Shown: piece by piece, positions 1 through 8,658 of the stretch
Numbering within the stretch: the first letter of the stretch is position 1
How the letters are laid out: every line of letters begins with the position of its first letter
Position numbers and translations under genes: made by a program
Source: Mariprofundus ferrooxydans PV-1
GTDB taxonomy: Bacteria > Pseudomonadota > Zetaproteobacteria > Mariprofundales > Mariprofundaceae
Direction of reading: 5' to 3'
Assembly: GCF_000153765.1 (NCBI RefSeq)
Contig: NZ_DS022294.1
Location: 130,080-190,759, forward strand
Length of the DNA stretch: 60,680 nucleotides
The notes under the pieces: model-generated
Told to the model about the DNA's origin: nothing
Databases searched by the model: none
The model's input: only the letters and a program-made list of their open reading frames with translations

Positions 1-804
1 AGATTGCGCGCACATACTGCAACTGCTGGCGGATGCCCTTGCGGATCAGCTTGCCGCCCGGTTTCTTGCGCTTGCTGATGGAAAGAAATACCTTGCGCGC
101 TGCTGCCTGTAAGTGCGCGGCTTCTTGCCGCCGGTTTGTTTGTGCAGCTCATCAATCAAGGACTCGGAGATCTCACGCGCCTCATTGAGCAGGCCGAGAT
201 CCGTCGGAAAGCGGATCATCTGGTCGGCCACCGTCGCATCCATCAGCAGCTTGCCATGGTGTGTCACGTCCTCTGCCTGCGCATCAACCGCATCAACCGG
301 TGCCGGTCGATCCTGGTCGGACCCATCCCCGCAGGAAGAAGGAGGTGACCCATCACCGCCGGACGTGCTGACCCGGGTTGGTTTCCGCTTCTTTTGGATA
401 TGCACCGCCCGATCCACTATCGCCTGCTCAAACGCATCAAACACTTCCGCACCCATGCGCTTGCGTATCTCCACGAACAGGCTCGGAACAAACGGCGGTG
501 CATCCACATATGCACCAAGGCCGCAAAAAAACTGGAGATAGGGGTTCTCCTGGATCTGCAATACTGTCTCTTCATCGCTCAGGTTCAGCTTGTGCTTGAT
601 GATCAGCGCACCGATCACCAGACGCGCAGGCTTCGCAGGCCGACCCTGCGTCGCGCTCATCACGGAATTGTAAGCCACGGCAAGATCATCCCAAGGCACA
701 ACCTCCGCCAGCTTCACCCAACGATTCTCAGAATTCAAATCACATCCAAATGGATGAATAAAGTCCTTCAACTGAAGTTGCCGGTCACTTGTCTCTCGTA
801 TCAT
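1..804 (-). pseudogene. IS5/IS1182-like transposase, frameshifted, cut by window edge
   Basis: The N-terminal part reads as a DDE transposase with an InsH-type (DUF772) domain: a 'GRPAKPARLVIGALIIKH' block, 'DEETVLQIQENPYLQFFCG', and later 'DATVADQMIRFPTDLGLLNEARE', which carries the first catalytic Asp region. I start it at the ATG at 804 (MIRETSDRQLQ); an ATG 24 codons upstream is also in frame but adds sequence unlike the family. Around 100-115 the reading frame breaks. The original frame reaches a stop at 46, while the -1 frame continues to the window edge with family-like sequence (ARKVFLSISKRKKPGGK, then LQYVRAI). No clear slippery heptamer is visible, so a decay mutation or a sequencing error is likelier than programmed frameshifting. 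The C-terminal half lies outside the window. Confidence 0.75.
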
Positions 805-1123
805 GTGCAAACCTTTTGCGCCAGATGCGCCCATTCCCTTGCACTTCAGACTACCATGAACATCGCTTTGTCTCAATATATCAATGGGTTGTGACTTTTT
901 GAGGGGAATCTACTTATACATCTTGATTATATTTCAAAAATTACCGTTATAAGCAACAATGGCAATGTTTTTTTTTACCCCCTGCCCAAGCAGCCCGGGA
1001 GATCAGACATTAACGTATAATTGATTGATTTTAATAATAGCATAATAATAGCACATACCCACCTGTATTGGACACCAGAGGAAACATGCCTGAGGTGCCT
1101 GCACAACCCCAATAGACCCATTG

Positions 1124-2026
1124 TCAGTGCTTCATTCTTTCTCGCATTTCGTTGAATGACGGCATAAAAGGCGCCCGGTCGATGATTTCAGGCTCAAAGA
1201 CCATCAGCGTCGGAGTTTTTTTTCTACGCAGCCCCTCAGCCACATGCCTGGCCGCGAGCGCTGCAACCTGCACAAGAGCATCACGGCTTTCCTGCGGATG
1301 GGCGAGCAAATCCTTCATGTTTGCATATGACACGTTTGAACCCGGTAAAATAAGGGAACTGATTTCACCTTCGCCCATTGCTGCTATCTTGACAATCGAA
1401 TCATCAATCCCAATGGCAAAACGGTCACTGTAAAGCACTTGCCGGGTAGCAGGGTCAATCAATTCTGCGGACACATAAGCCGATGGAACATAGTCACTTT
1501 GCAATCCCTTGGCGATAAACCCCACCTGCTTGAAACGGATACGCAGGATACCATCGGTCTGTTTCCGCAATTCTTGCTGACTGGGCTTATAGTAGTCCCA
1601 ATATTTTTTACCCGAAGCGTGCACTGAATAACCCAGCGAAGAGATCTCCCGCATCAGCGTGCTCTTGAATACCCGCATACATGCTGCATGAACCGGCCCG
1701 GCCGCTGCTTCATAGTTAGCATTGTTCTGCTCAACAACGAGATTGTCCAGCAGCATACCTGTACTCCCCATCACCATAAAAACAGGATTAAGCTGTCGGA
1801 TCATCAGAATCTTGTCCGATTCCAGACTGGCAAATTCGATCGAATGCACCGGCGCAGTCAGCACCGGGTGCAACACATCCCTGTTCGTCGCACAAGAAGT
1901 CGACAACAACAGCAGAACGCCGAGCACTCCTCGACTCAACAGTGCCTGAAAGCAAGTCGAAGACTTACCTGACCGCAGGTTCAACCACCTTTTCGGCAAA
2001 AGCATATATCGACCGGTACAGGTCAC
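1124..2026 (-). CDS. Lipoprotein of unknown function
   Basis: A protein of about 300 residues with a hydrophobic stretch (VLGVLLLLSTSC) ending in a lipobox, so it is probably a lipid-anchored envelope protein. The mature part has no motif I recognise. It is mixed alpha/beta in character, with a 'YWDYYKPSQQELRKQTDGILRI' segment, and ends in a basic helix (LRRKKTPTL). The start is uncertain: the GTG at 2026 gives a long signal sequence, and the ATG at 2005 (MLLPKRW) is an alternative. Neither has a strong ribosome binding site. It stands alone between the transposase remnant and a cytochrome gene, from which a bidirectional terminator separates it. Codon use and length suggest a real gene. Confidence 0.7.
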   Translation of the reverse strand: MTCTGRYMLLPKRWLNLRSGKSSTCFQALLSRGVLGVLLLLSTSCATNRDVLHPVLTAPVHSIEFASLESDKILMIRQLNPVFMVMGSTGMLLDNLVVEQNNANYEAAAGPVHAACMRVFKSTLMREISSLGYSVHASGKKYWDYYKPSQQELRKQTDGILRIRFKQVGFIAKGLQSDYVPSAYVSAELIDPATRQVLYSDRFAIGIDDSIVKIAAMGEGEISSLILPGSNVSYANMKDLLAHPQESRDALVQVAALAARHVAEGLRRKKTPTLMVFEPEIIDRAPFMPSFNEMRERMKH

Positions 2027-2120
2027 AAGCTGACCCCCGCATCTGGTTGCAACAACATGATAAAACTATCCTCGGGCAAAAGCGCCATTCTCGATATAAG
2101 CTTGATTATAGGTTATAAGC

Positions 2121-2158
2121 AAAAAAGCAGTCCATGCTTGCGCATAGACTGCTTTTTT
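2121..2158. terminator. Bidirectional intrinsic terminator
   Basis: A run of A, then GCAGTC, a mismatch and ATGC, a short loop, then GCAT, a mismatch and GACTGC, followed by a run of T. The A and T flanks pair or serve as U-tracts on either strand. It lies just beyond the stop of the minus-strand cytochrome gene, so it mainly ends that transcript. Confidence 0.8.
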
Positions 2159-2175
2159 CACTGATACGCCTGAGC

Positions 2176-2556
2176 TCAGATTGACTTGAGCTTGGCCAGC
2201 ACTTCATCCTGCTTGGCAGCATCACAAATTTTCTGCGCCGGCATTTTGGTTCTCGCTTTCGGATTGCCGGTAAACTCTTTGACTGCTTTTTTGGAGTTAC
2301 ACATCCATTCACGTAGATGCGCCTCATCCCACGACCAGTCTCCACCCTTCACATCTGCGGAATAGTTCATGTCAGGCATGATACCAACATGACGACCGAA
2401 TACGCCCGCCAGACCCGGACCGACCTTCTTCTTTTCGGTAAAGTTATGACAAGCCTTGCACTTGCCCCAGGCTGCAGCCTGAGCTGCTACAGGAGCCAGA
2501 GCCATGGTGCTCAATACAAACGCTGCAGAAGCAGCAATCATCATCAGTTTCTTCAT
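2176..2556 (-). CDS. Class I c-type cytochrome, 126 aa, periplasmic
   Basis: A small monohaem cytochrome c. Residues 1-28 are a Sec signal peptide (MKKLMMIAASAAF...AQA). The haem site is C33-K-A-C36-H37, followed by the class I 'KVGPGLAGVFGR' segment, and Met105 in ARTKMPA is the probable sixth iron ligand. Two further cysteines, C86 (WMCNSKKA) and C111 (KICDAAKQDE), fall at the same places as in the paralogue at 31177-31548 and could form a disulfide. The start was moved to the ATG at 2556, which has a strong GAGGAGG ribosome binding site; the longer frame upstream lacks one. By its fold it is likely a soluble electron shuttle between membrane complexes. Its donor and acceptor cannot be told from the sequence. 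Confidence 0.93.
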   Translation of the reverse strand: MKKLMMIAASAAFVLSTMALAPVAAQAAAWGKCKACHNFTEKKKVGPGLAGVFGRHVGIMPDMNYSADVKGGDWSWDEAHLREWMCNSKKAVKEFTGNPKARTKMPAQKICDAAKQDEVLAKLKSI

Positions 2557-2584
2557 TATCCCTCCTCTCGAAATATGAAATGAG

Positions 2585-2613
2585 CTTCTACGCACATCAC
2601 CCCTCAATGTCAA
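2585..2613 (-). promoter_or_regulatory. Predicted sigma70 promoter of the minus-strand cytochrome c gene
   Basis: On the minus strand there is a perfect -35 TTGACA, a 17-base spacer and a -10-like TAGAAG. This lies 29 bases or more upstream of the ATG at 2556, just ahead of its strong ribosome binding site. Called by pattern only. Confidence 0.5.
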
Positions 2614-2841
2614 TTATTGCCCCATACCTTTTCTCCCCTATAGCACAACAAAAAAATGTAGGCTGGACCTGAAGTACAGGCCATTACTCGACCTGCCAAA
2701 CTGATAACCAATGTCAGGATATGCACCTGTGGGGGCAATTATTACATCTGGCAGGGAAAACTCACATCGCCAGCATCAGCACATGACTCGGCGTACGCTT
2801 CACAGTCGAGGTTAGAATTTTCGAGAGGAGGAGATTGACAT

Positions 2842-3192
2842 ATGAAGAAATTAATGATGATTGCTGCCGTAGCCGCTTTAGCTATGGGCACTGTAACAAC
2901 TGCAACTGCAGGCGGTTTCAGCACGGGCAGATGCAAGGCTTGCCATGCTGTTGGCAAGAATAAAGTAGGGCCTGACTGGGCAGAAGTTGCAACCGCATAT
3001 GGCAGCGCTGAAAATCTGGCAAAGGTTTTTAAGGACGGTTTTAAAGTGGAAGACCGCAAAGTGGCCGCCACTAATGCAAAATGGAAACACAAGACCGGCA
3101 TGATGACCGGACAGTTCAAGCATTTGATTGTAGGTCATGAAGAAGAGGCGGCAAACGCACTTTTTGCTGCTGTTAAAGCAGGTAAAATATAA
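2842..3192 (+). CDS. Small c-type cytochrome, 116 aa, periplasmic
   Basis: A second monohaem cytochrome c, divergent from the first. Residues 1-23 are a signal peptide nearly identical at its start (MKKLMMIAA) to that of the neighbour. The haem motif is C31-K-A-C34-H35, and Met87 or Met88 in KTGMMTGQF is the likely axial ligand. The rest differs from the other two cytochromes in the window: it lacks their extra cysteine pair and their 'W-x-W-D-E-x-H-L-R' block, so it is a separate subfamily. A GAGGAGGAGA ribosome binding site precedes the ATG. A hairpin terminator directly follows, so it is probably monocistronic. The role, periplasmic electron carrier, is inferred from the family. Confidence 0.92.
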   Translation: MKKLMMIAAVAALAMGTVTTATAGGFSTGRCKACHAVGKNKVGPDWAEVATAYGSAENLAKVFKDGFKVEDRKVAATNAKWKHKTGMMTGQFKHLIVGHEEEAANALFAAVKAGKI

Positions 3193-3213
3193 ACACGTAG
3201 TGTTATAAGATAT

Positions 3214-3243
3214 GAAAGGCGGCCCTCTTGGGTCGCCTTTTTT
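3214..3243 (+). terminator. Rho-independent terminator after cytochrome c gene
   Basis: AAAGGCG...CGCCTTT stem (AAAGGCGGCC / GGTCGCCTTT with one wobble or mismatch) followed by a T-run, 22 bases after the stop codon at 3192. Confidence 0.85.
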
Positions 3244-3379
3244 ATTGGCCGGTTCACAATGAACTCTCGGCTGTTGTCGCTGCCTGAGAAGGTGTCGCGC
3301 AAACGGGATTTTCAGAACTGACTCAGTCGCCGTAAGTGCCAATCCGTGACTCGCGTCTCGCCAGCGTTATGCTACGCCC

Positions 3380-4336
3380 ATGGCATATTCATCTGATTCA
3401 GTCACCCCGAACCTCTCCATCCAGTTTGCCGGCCTCCACCTGCAGACCCCGCTTGTTCTGCTCTCCGGCTGTGTCGGCTTCGGTGAGGAGTACACCCGCA
3501 TCGAGGGCTGGGATAACCACGACATAGGCGCTGTAATCCTCAAAGGCACTACGCTTGAGCCGCGCATGGGTAACGCGCCGCATCGGGTTTATGAAACCCC
3601 GTCCGGCATGCTCAACGCCATCGGATTGCAAAACCCCGGAGCCCGTTATGTGGTCGATCATATTCTGCCGCAACTACCCCATAAGGAAACCCAGTTCTGG
3701 GCCAATGCCAACGGCACCAGCCCGGAGGAGTATGCCGAGGTCGCACGCATCTTCGATGACTCGCCTGTTACAGCGATTGAAATCAACATCTCCTGCCCCA
3801 ATGTCAAGGAGGGCGGCGTGCATTTCGGTAATAACCCCGTTATGGCAGCGCGCGTGGTCGAAGCGATGCGCCCCATGACAAAAAAACCGCTGATCACCAA
3901 GCTCTCTCCGAATACTGCCGATATTGCTGAAACAGCTCGCATGGTGATTGAGGCAGGAACGGATGGGCTCTCCGTGATCAATACGCTGGTAGGCATGGCT
4001 GTCGATATTGAGCAGCGCAGCCCGGTCATCGCCAATATCTCAGGCGGTTTGTCAGGGCCTGCTATCAAACCTGTCGCCTTGTGGAAGATTCATCAAACGC
4101 GTGCCGTGGCTGCCAAACACAACATCCCGATTCTTGGTCAGGGCGGCATCACTTCAGCCAAAGATGCCATCGAATTTGCTATTGTCGGCTCAGATGCCAT
4201 AGGACTCGGCACAGGTCTGTTTTACGATCCGCTGCTCTGCCACAAATTACTGGAGGAGATGCGCGATTACCTACGCAGACATACCATGAACAGCTACAGC
4301 GATCTTGTCGGTACACTTGTCACCTCTGCAGAGTAA
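3380..4336 (+). CDS. pyrD: Dihydroorotate dehydrogenase, class 1B catalytic subunit
   Basis: Oxidises dihydroorotate to orotate in de novo pyrimidine synthesis, using FMN. The 318-residue TIM barrel has the class 1 active-site loop EINISCPNVKEGG, with the catalytic Cys at about residue 139 (class 2 enzymes have Ser here). It also has the early KGTTLEPRMGN segment that marks the B-type family, and the FMN phosphate-binding GQGGI and GLGTGL loops near the C-terminus. Class 1B enzymes normally work with the PyrK iron-sulfur/FAD subunit and NAD. No pyrK lies next to it here, so the partner must be elsewhere, or electrons leave by another route. The downstream nuclease gene starts inside its 3' end. 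Confidence 0.93.
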   Translation: MAYSSDSVTPNLSIQFAGLHLQTPLVLLSGCVGFGEEYTRIEGWDNHDIGAVILKGTTLEPRMGNAPHRVYETPSGMLNAIGLQNPGARYVVDHILPQLPHKETQFWANANGTSPEEYAEVARIFDDSPVTAIEINISCPNVKEGGVHFGNNPVMAARVVEAMRPMTKKPLITKLSPNTADIAETARMVIEAGTDGLSVINTLVGMAVDIEQRSPVIANISGGLSGPAIKPVALWKIHQTRAVAAKHNIPILGQGGITSAKDAIEFAIVGSDAIGLGTGLFYDPLLCHKLLEEMRDYLRRHTMNSYSDLVGTLVTSAE

Positions 4337-5090
4337 ATCTTCAGCGATCCTGCTGCTATTACTGCTACTGCCCTGGGCGGCAAATGCAGGCACACTGTCG
4401 GTTATCAGCACAGACCGCTGGGTACACGTGGTCCGCGTGTATGACGGCGACACATTCCGCACAACCCGCGGTGAAAGAGTACGCCTGCTCGGCATTAATG
4501 CGCCTGAAGTCGCGCATAACCGGCAGCGCGAACAGGTCATGGGGCACGAAGCTAGCATCCGCCTGCAACAACTGATCTCCGGAAAAACCGTGCGCCTCTC
4601 ATTCGATAAAGTACGACAGGATGACTACGGACGCACGCTTGCACATATCTATCTCAGAGATAACAGCTGGGTGAATGCACAACTTGTGCGCGAAGGACTG
4701 GCCCACGTCTATACCTTTGAGCCGAATCATAGCCGGACGAAAGCCCTGCTTGTCGCAGAGAAGCAGGCCCGAGCGGCACAGATCGGCATCTGGTCCACCG
4801 ATCACTTTCGGGTACTCGCAGCAGGAAAAGTAACCGCCCGTCATATCGGCCAGTTCCGCCTCATTACAGGGCCAATAGAGCAGAGTAGCGGCTGGAGCTT
4901 TCAACTCGGACGGCTACATATCAGCGTACCTAAAAAATACAGACAGTGGTTTAAACATCCGCTGCAACTCACCCCCGGCCAGACAATCACGGTACGCGGC
5001 GTAATACGCGTATCCCGCACCGGCAACTACAGCCTTGCATTGCACTCACCCTTTGATGTTGAATACTCTGATAGAAGCATACAACCATGA
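4305..5090 (+). CDS. Thermonuclease (SNase-like) domain protein, secreted
   Basis: The predicted signal peptide (SAILLLLLLLPWAANA) is followed by a staphylococcal-nuclease-like domain at about residues 40-165. The catalytic set looks intact: VYDGDTF (calcium-binding Asp), RLLGINAPE (Arg and Asp/Glu site), and DDYGRTLAHIY (second Arg). The C-terminal 90 residues read as a beta-rich domain (RLHISVPKKYRQW, GQTITVRGVIRV) resembling an OB fold. It probably cleaves DNA or RNA outside the cytoplasm, or serves in nucleic-acid scavenging. The start is a TTG at 4305, overlapping the pyrD end by 32 bases; a TTG at 4317 is an alternative. Its stop overlaps the next frame, so it is likely co-translated with the M48 protease gene. 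Confidence 0.83.
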   Translation: MSVHLSPLQSKSSAILLLLLLLPWAANAGTLSVISTDRWVHVVRVYDGDTFRTTRGERVRLLGINAPEVAHNRQREQVMGHEASIRLQQLISGKTVRLSFDKVRQDDYGRTLAHIYLRDNSWVNAQLVREGLAHVYTFEPNHSRTKALLVAEKQARAAQIGIWSTDHFRVLAAGKVTARHIGQFRLITGPIEQSSGWSFQLGRLHISVPKKYRQWFKHPLQLTPGQTITVRGVIRVSRTGNYSLALHSPFDVEYSDRSIQP

Positions 5091-5104
5091 ACCGAGGTAG
5101 ATTA

Positions 5105-6568
5105 ATGAAACGATACATGCTCGCTCTCTTATCGATCACCATACCACTGGTTATATCCGCCTGTGCCACAAACCCGGTCACCAAAAAATCCAACTTCGTC
5201 CTGATGAGTGAAAAGCAGGAGCTGGAACTGGGGCAACAGGCCGCCGCTCAAGTTGCCAAACAGCTCCCGCTGCTGCCAGAGACAGACCCGCTGGTGCGCT
5301 ACGTCGACAGCGTGGGGCAAAAAGTGGCCGCCAAAGCAGACCGACCCGAACTGTTCTACCACTTTAATGTCGTCGATAATGCCGACATCAACGCCTTCGC
5401 CCTGCCCGGCGGTTATATCTATATCAACCGCGGCCTGCTCACTCATTTGAACAGCGAAGCTGAACTCGCCGCCGTTCTCGGCCATGAAATCGGCCATGTC
5501 ACTGCGCGTCATGCGGTAAAGCAATACACCAAGGCACAGGCTTATCAAATCGGCATGGCTGTTACATCCATTTTCCTGCCCATGCCTTACGGTTCCAATA
5601 TGTTGACCGATTTGGTCGCCACAGCCGTGATTCAGGGCTATGGACGCGAAGCTGAACTGCAGGCGGATGAGCTCTCCATCAAATACCTGACCCGGGCCGG
5701 TTATGACCCTGAAGCCACCATTGGTATTCTGAAGACACTTAAACGCCTGGAGGATCTGGACACTAAGGAAAAGACAGCCGCCGGGGAAAAGGTGGATAAA
5801 TATCACGGTGCCTTTGCCAGCCACCCTGAAACCGAACAGCGCATCCGCGATGCCATCAACCTGGAAGAAAAGCATCAGGGTCACCATGGTATCGTCAACC
5901 GCAAAGCCATGCTGACGGCGCTCGACGGTTACCCATATGGTGACAGCCCGGAACAGGGCGCAGTGGTCGGCCGCCGATTCCTGCATCCGGAGCTCGGAAT
6001 ACAGCTGAAGTTTCCGAAAGACTGGGTGATCACCAACACTCCATCCAGCCTGCAAGCACGCCTGCGCAAGGAGAAGGTGTTTTTCCTCATGCAGCTAAAG
6101 GAGCTGAGCAAGCGCCAGAGCCCTGCAGAGGTGTTACGTCATGCATTCCCAAGCAATAAACTGTTCGGCATCGTGGAAAGCGACACTCAGGCCGGCATGC
6201 CACATGCTGAGGCACTGATCCGTATGTCCGCACCTCATGTCAGCCAGGCCATGATCAGCTCGCACGTATTTCTCATTGGTAGCAAGGCCTTCCTGCTGAG
6301 CATGTGGGCAGATCGGAGTGTCTTTGACCAGTATCGGGATCAATTTTCGCAAATAGCCCGCAGTTTTAAACGCTATGACAAGCAGAAGGACGGCGATGTG
6401 CCGCGCATTCACCTCTATACCTGGCAAGCAGGTGACAGCTGGCAGAAGCTGGCCGAAAGGAACAGGCAGATTCTCGGTCGTTTTACGCCTGAAAAACTGG
6501 CTGCGCTCAACGGCATGAGTGTGAACTCGCTCCCGGCTATCGGACAATTGATTAAAAATGTGCAGTGA
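5105..6568 (+). CDS. M48 family metalloprotease lipoprotein with C-terminal LysM-like domain
   Basis: A zinc metalloprotease of the BepA/LoiP kind, likely on the periplasmic face of the envelope and acting in outer-membrane protein quality control. It has a lipobox (VISAC) at the end of a short signal peptide. The HEIGH motif is at residues 127-131, and the third zinc ligand is Glu184 in GREAELQAD. Unlike BepA, which ends in TPRs, the region after about residue 280 is a beta-rich domain (HPELGIQLKFPKDW). It is followed by a LysM-like tail (LYTWQAGDSWQKLAER...LAALNGM) that could bind peptidoglycan. I chose the ATG at 5105 because it follows a GAGGTAG site; the ATG at 5087 overlaps the upstream stop. 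Confidence 0.88.
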   Translation: MKRYMLALLSITIPLVISACATNPVTKKSNFVLMSEKQELELGQQAAAQVAKQLPLLPETDPLVRYVDSVGQKVAAKADRPELFYHFNVVDNADINAFALPGGYIYINRGLLTHLNSEAELAAVLGHEIGHVTARHAVKQYTKAQAYQIGMAVTSIFLPMPYGSNMLTDLVATAVIQGYGREAELQADELSIKYLTRAGYDPEATIGILKTLKRLEDLDTKEKTAAGEKVDKYHGAFASHPETEQRIRDAINLEEKHQGHHGIVNRKAMLTALDGYPYGDSPEQGAVVGRRFLHPELGIQLKFPKDWVITNTPSSLQARLRKEKVFFLMQLKELSKRQSPAEVLRHAFPSNKLFGIVESDTQAGMPHAEALIRMSAPHVSQAMISSHVFLIGSKAFLLSMWADRSVFDQYRDQFSQIARSFKRYDKQKDGDVPRIHLYTWQAGDSWQKLAERNRQILGRFTPEKLAALNGMSVNSLPAIGQLIKNVQ

Positions 6569-6667
6569 ACCCACGTCACAAGACATCCCCTCTGCTATGT
6601 CAGTCAGCGTTGATTCGCCGTATACACCGGCATGGAGAAGAAAGGTCATCCGGAGGGAGGTAACGGC

Positions 6668-8626
6668 ATGAACATATCCGAACAATTCCCTCTGCTCGAC
6701 CATATTCCTACCGGCATCCTTGCCATCAACAGGTATGGAGAAATTGTGCTTTGGAATCGTATGCTGGAGCAGTGGACCGACAGCAAGCGGGAGCAAATGA
6801 TCGGCCAGAATCTGTTTGAATGTTTTCCCGAGCTGAACGCACCGCAGCTCCGCATTCAGATTGATCAGGTACTCGCAGATGGCGCTTCGGTCACTTTCTC
6901 ACCGCAACTACACCATCATGTGATTCCATGCCGACTGCCAGACGGCTCATGGCGATCCCAGTTGGTCACGATTTCATGGCTGGCAACGCATGAGGTCGCA
7001 TTGTTCAGCATCCAGGATCTGAGCGATCAGCACAGGCTGATCGAAAAATACAGGTTTGCGACAGCCGAACTGGAAGATGAACTCCGACGCAGTCAGACTC
7101 TGGAACGGGAAAAGAGTCAGCTGGCTGCAGCCATTGATCAGGCGGGTGAAGCGGTGATCATTACCGATACAACCGGTCAGATTCAATACACCAATCGTGC
7201 TTTTCTTAAGCAGACCGGCTGGAATCATAAAGAGATTCACACGATTGACACCATCTATGATACGTTTTTTGCCAAAACAGACACAGAGTTCACTCAGGAA
7301 CTACAGGCCCTGCTGCAGAGTGGTAAAACATGGCAAGGCAGGCAGCAAATTATTCGCAAGGATGGAAGCCGCTTCACTGCATCTGTCAGCATCGCGCCTA
7401 TTTTCAACGACGAGCATTCACTGACACACCACATCATTATTCAGGAAGATATCAGCAGGCAGATCACCCTCGAGGAAAAGTTCCGTCACACACAAAAACA
7501 GGAGGCTCTGATCACGCTGATTGGCGGCATCGCCCACGACTTCAATAACCTGCTTGCCGGCCTCGTAGGTCAGGCTTATCTGGCGGCGCGTGAAGTAAGC
7601 GATATGCCGAAAACAGCAGCACGAATCAAAAATATTCAGGGTATCACTCAGGAAGCGGCCGAAATCGTCAATCAGTTGCTGACATTCGCCCGTCAGGGAG
7701 AGATGCATAGCAAGGAGTTTCCACTCTCTTCCTTCATCAAAGAGTTTGCCAAGTTGGCAGCTCGTTCCGTACCGAAAAATATCCGGCTCACCACTGATTT
7801 TGACTCCGGTCGATTTGCATTCCGCGGTGACCCCAATCAATTACAGCAAGCCCTGTTGAACATCGTCCAGAATGCTGTGGATTCACTGCAGGAGAGGAGC
7901 GACGGTCAGATCAAAATCGGCTTGTTTTCGCTAAAGCCCGCCCAGGACGCCGCCCATATTCAAAAATTCCCTGTACTCAGACATGGCAACTTCTGCCACA
8001 TCTGCATCCATGATAACGGAAGCGGCATACCGGCTGAAATACAGGAGCGCATCTTCGATCCGTTTTTTTCGACCAAGAAACTCGGAAGCGGCCTGGGACT
8101 GGCCATGGTGATGGGTTGTATCCGCCACCATCAGGGCATCATTGATGTCGATAGCTCCCCCACCGGTACCACTGTCCACCTCTTCGTGCCCACCATCAAA
8201 CACAGGGGCGTGCTCACACCCAGAGAGCCTGCGGAAATGCACCATTCAGGTGTATCCATTCTGCTTGCCGATGACGATGAACGGGTACTGGAGCCGACTA
8301 TGGAGCTGCTGGAGGCCATGGGACATCAGGTGACGCTCGCCCGTAACGGAGTCGAAGCATACGAGGTCTTCGTTCAACATCCGGAGAGCTGGGATATTGT
8401 CATCACCGACATGGTGATGCCACGAATGAACGGGCTGGAAGCATCACAGAAAATGCGACTGCTCAGGCCCGACATTCCACTAATCTATGCAACCGGCTAT
8501 GACCAGTCGCTGGTCATCGACAATACGCAAAAGGTGGACAACAGCACCCTGATCAGCAAACCCTTCAATCCCGATGATCTGGACAGCTTGATTATGCAAA
8601 TGGTGAAACGTAACAGAAAAGCGTGA
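6668..8626 (+). CDS. Hybrid sensor histidine kinase: PAS-PAS-HisKA-HATPase-REC
   Basis: A soluble hybrid kinase of about 652 residues with no transmembrane segment. A PAS domain lies at about 5-100, a coiled linker follows, and a second PAS with a PAC motif is at about 140-265 ('ITDTTGQIQYTNRAFLKQTG'). The H-box GGIAHDFNNLLAG has phosphoacceptor His290, in the family whose His is followed by DFNN. The ATPase domain has QNAVDS, DNGSGIP and GSGLGLAMV. The C-terminal receiver has DDDE, Asp581 (ITDMVMPRMNG) and the conserved Lys (SKPFNP). It therefore senses a cytoplasmic signal and relays phosphate to an unknown output. No response regulator is adjacent. The GGAGGGAGG site before 6668 decides the start over the upstream ATG at 6632. 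Confidence 0.92.
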   Translation: MNISEQFPLLDHIPTGILAINRYGEIVLWNRMLEQWTDSKREQMIGQNLFECFPELNAPQLRIQIDQVLADGASVTFSPQLHHHVIPCRLPDGSWRSQLVTISWLATHEVALFSIQDLSDQHRLIEKYRFATAELEDELRRSQTLEREKSQLAAAIDQAGEAVIITDTTGQIQYTNRAFLKQTGWNHKEIHTIDTIYDTFFAKTDTEFTQELQALLQSGKTWQGRQQIIRKDGSRFTASVSIAPIFNDEHSLTHHIIIQEDISRQITLEEKFRHTQKQEALITLIGGIAHDFNNLLAGLVGQAYLAAREVSDMPKTAARIKNIQGITQEAAEIVNQLLTFARQGEMHSKEFPLSSFIKEFAKLAARSVPKNIRLTTDFDSGRFAFRGDPNQLQQALLNIVQNAVDSLQERSDGQIKIGLFSLKPAQDAAHIQKFPVLRHGNFCHICIHDNGSGIPAEIQERIFDPFFSTKKLGSGLGLAMVMGCIRHHQGIIDVDSSPTGTTVHLFVPTIKHRGVLTPREPAEMHHSGVSILLADDDERVLEPTMELLEAMGHQVTLARNGVEAYEVFVQHPESWDIVITDMVMPRMNGLEASQKMRLLRPDIPLIYATGYDQSLVIDNTQKVDNSTLISKPFNPDDLDSLIMQMVKRNRKA

Positions 8627-8658
8627 GGTGTGACCTACCCGGCGAAAGTGCGAAAGCG

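Noticed and set aside
870-910. Possible terminal inverted repeat of the transposon at the right end
   Set aside because: The other end lies outside the window, so no matching repeat or target duplication can be shown.
2842-3192. Multihaem cytochrome
   Set aside because: Only one CxxCH motif is present in each of the three cytochromes.
5129-6055. 308-codon open frame antisense to the M48 protease
   Set aside because: Shadow of the opposite strand; no motif and no ribosome binding site.
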